Virus record (IMG/VR): IMGVR_UViG_3300038548_000477
Span: 1-41,965 of that record
Length of the DNA: 41,965 nucleotides
Source of the DNA: a virus
Reading direction: 5' to 3' (one strand)
The position numbers and the translations under genes were made by a program. Position 1 is the stretch's first letter. Each line of letters starts with the position of its first letter. The notes under the pieces are model-generated. The model made no database searches. It was not told the origin of the DNA and saw nothing but the letters and a program-made list of their open reading frames with translations. Positions 41,936 to 41,965 of this stretch are shown piece after piece.

Positions 41936-41965
41936 CGTGACCTCGCTCCGCCGACCAACTCGTCG

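Overview
This window looks like part of a tailed-phage genome (siphovirus-like, GC-rich) or a prophage related to one. Genes are packed tightly and read almost entirely from the minus strand, with ATGA, GTGA and TAATG start/stop overlaps. Packaging, head, neck and tail genes follow the canonical order. A tail tube, a 908-residue tape measure and no sheath indicate a long non-contractile tail. A likely spanin and three lipoprotein signals point to a Gram-negative host. No integrase, DNA polymerase, endolysin or tRNA was seen.

Layout in the direction of transcription (right to left). 41965-37718: small zinc-ribbon and accessory genes, an acidic protein and a DUF932-type protein, with strong hairpin terminators at 40614-40650 and 37784-37811. 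37717-33502: ParB-like protein, a glycosyltransferase resembling the TET-associated family, small terminase, a likely unimolecular spanin and large terminase, then a terminator at 33403-33438. A promoter (TTGACA, 18 bp, GAGAAT) at 33289-33318 starts the structural operon: membrane/lysis-like genes (33119-31916), portal, MuF head protein, scaffold, P22-like coat. The scaffold and coat genes have their own promoter with the same layout at 28145-28174. Between MuF and scaffold sits the only plus-strand gene, a BamE/SmpA-like lipoprotein (28401-28757).

25985-18083: head-tail connectors, then an accessory virion cluster that includes a 20-copy repeat protein and a tail-terminator gene with an inserted carbohydrate-binding-like domain. 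18071-5556: tail tube, tail chaperones joined by a -1 frameshift, tape measure, and a distal tail module ordered as in gene transfer agents (DUF2460 twice, DUF2163, NlpC/P60, hub in two pieces, DUF2793), closed by a terminator near 5476-5501. 5443-1: VRR-NUC nuclease, small unknown genes, a ParB-methyltransferase fusion, a PD-(D/E)XK-like nuclease and a truncated SNF2-type helicase.

The most unusual points are: the tail-terminator domain that appears split over two genes, duplicated and interrupted by a carbohydrate-binding-like domain; a 20-residue repeat found in 20 copies in one protein and singly in two neighbouring tail-tip proteins; the lone plus-strand lipoprotein; a possible DNA-modification set (ParB domains, methyltransferase, glycosyltransferase); and an apparent strong shortage of GGCC.
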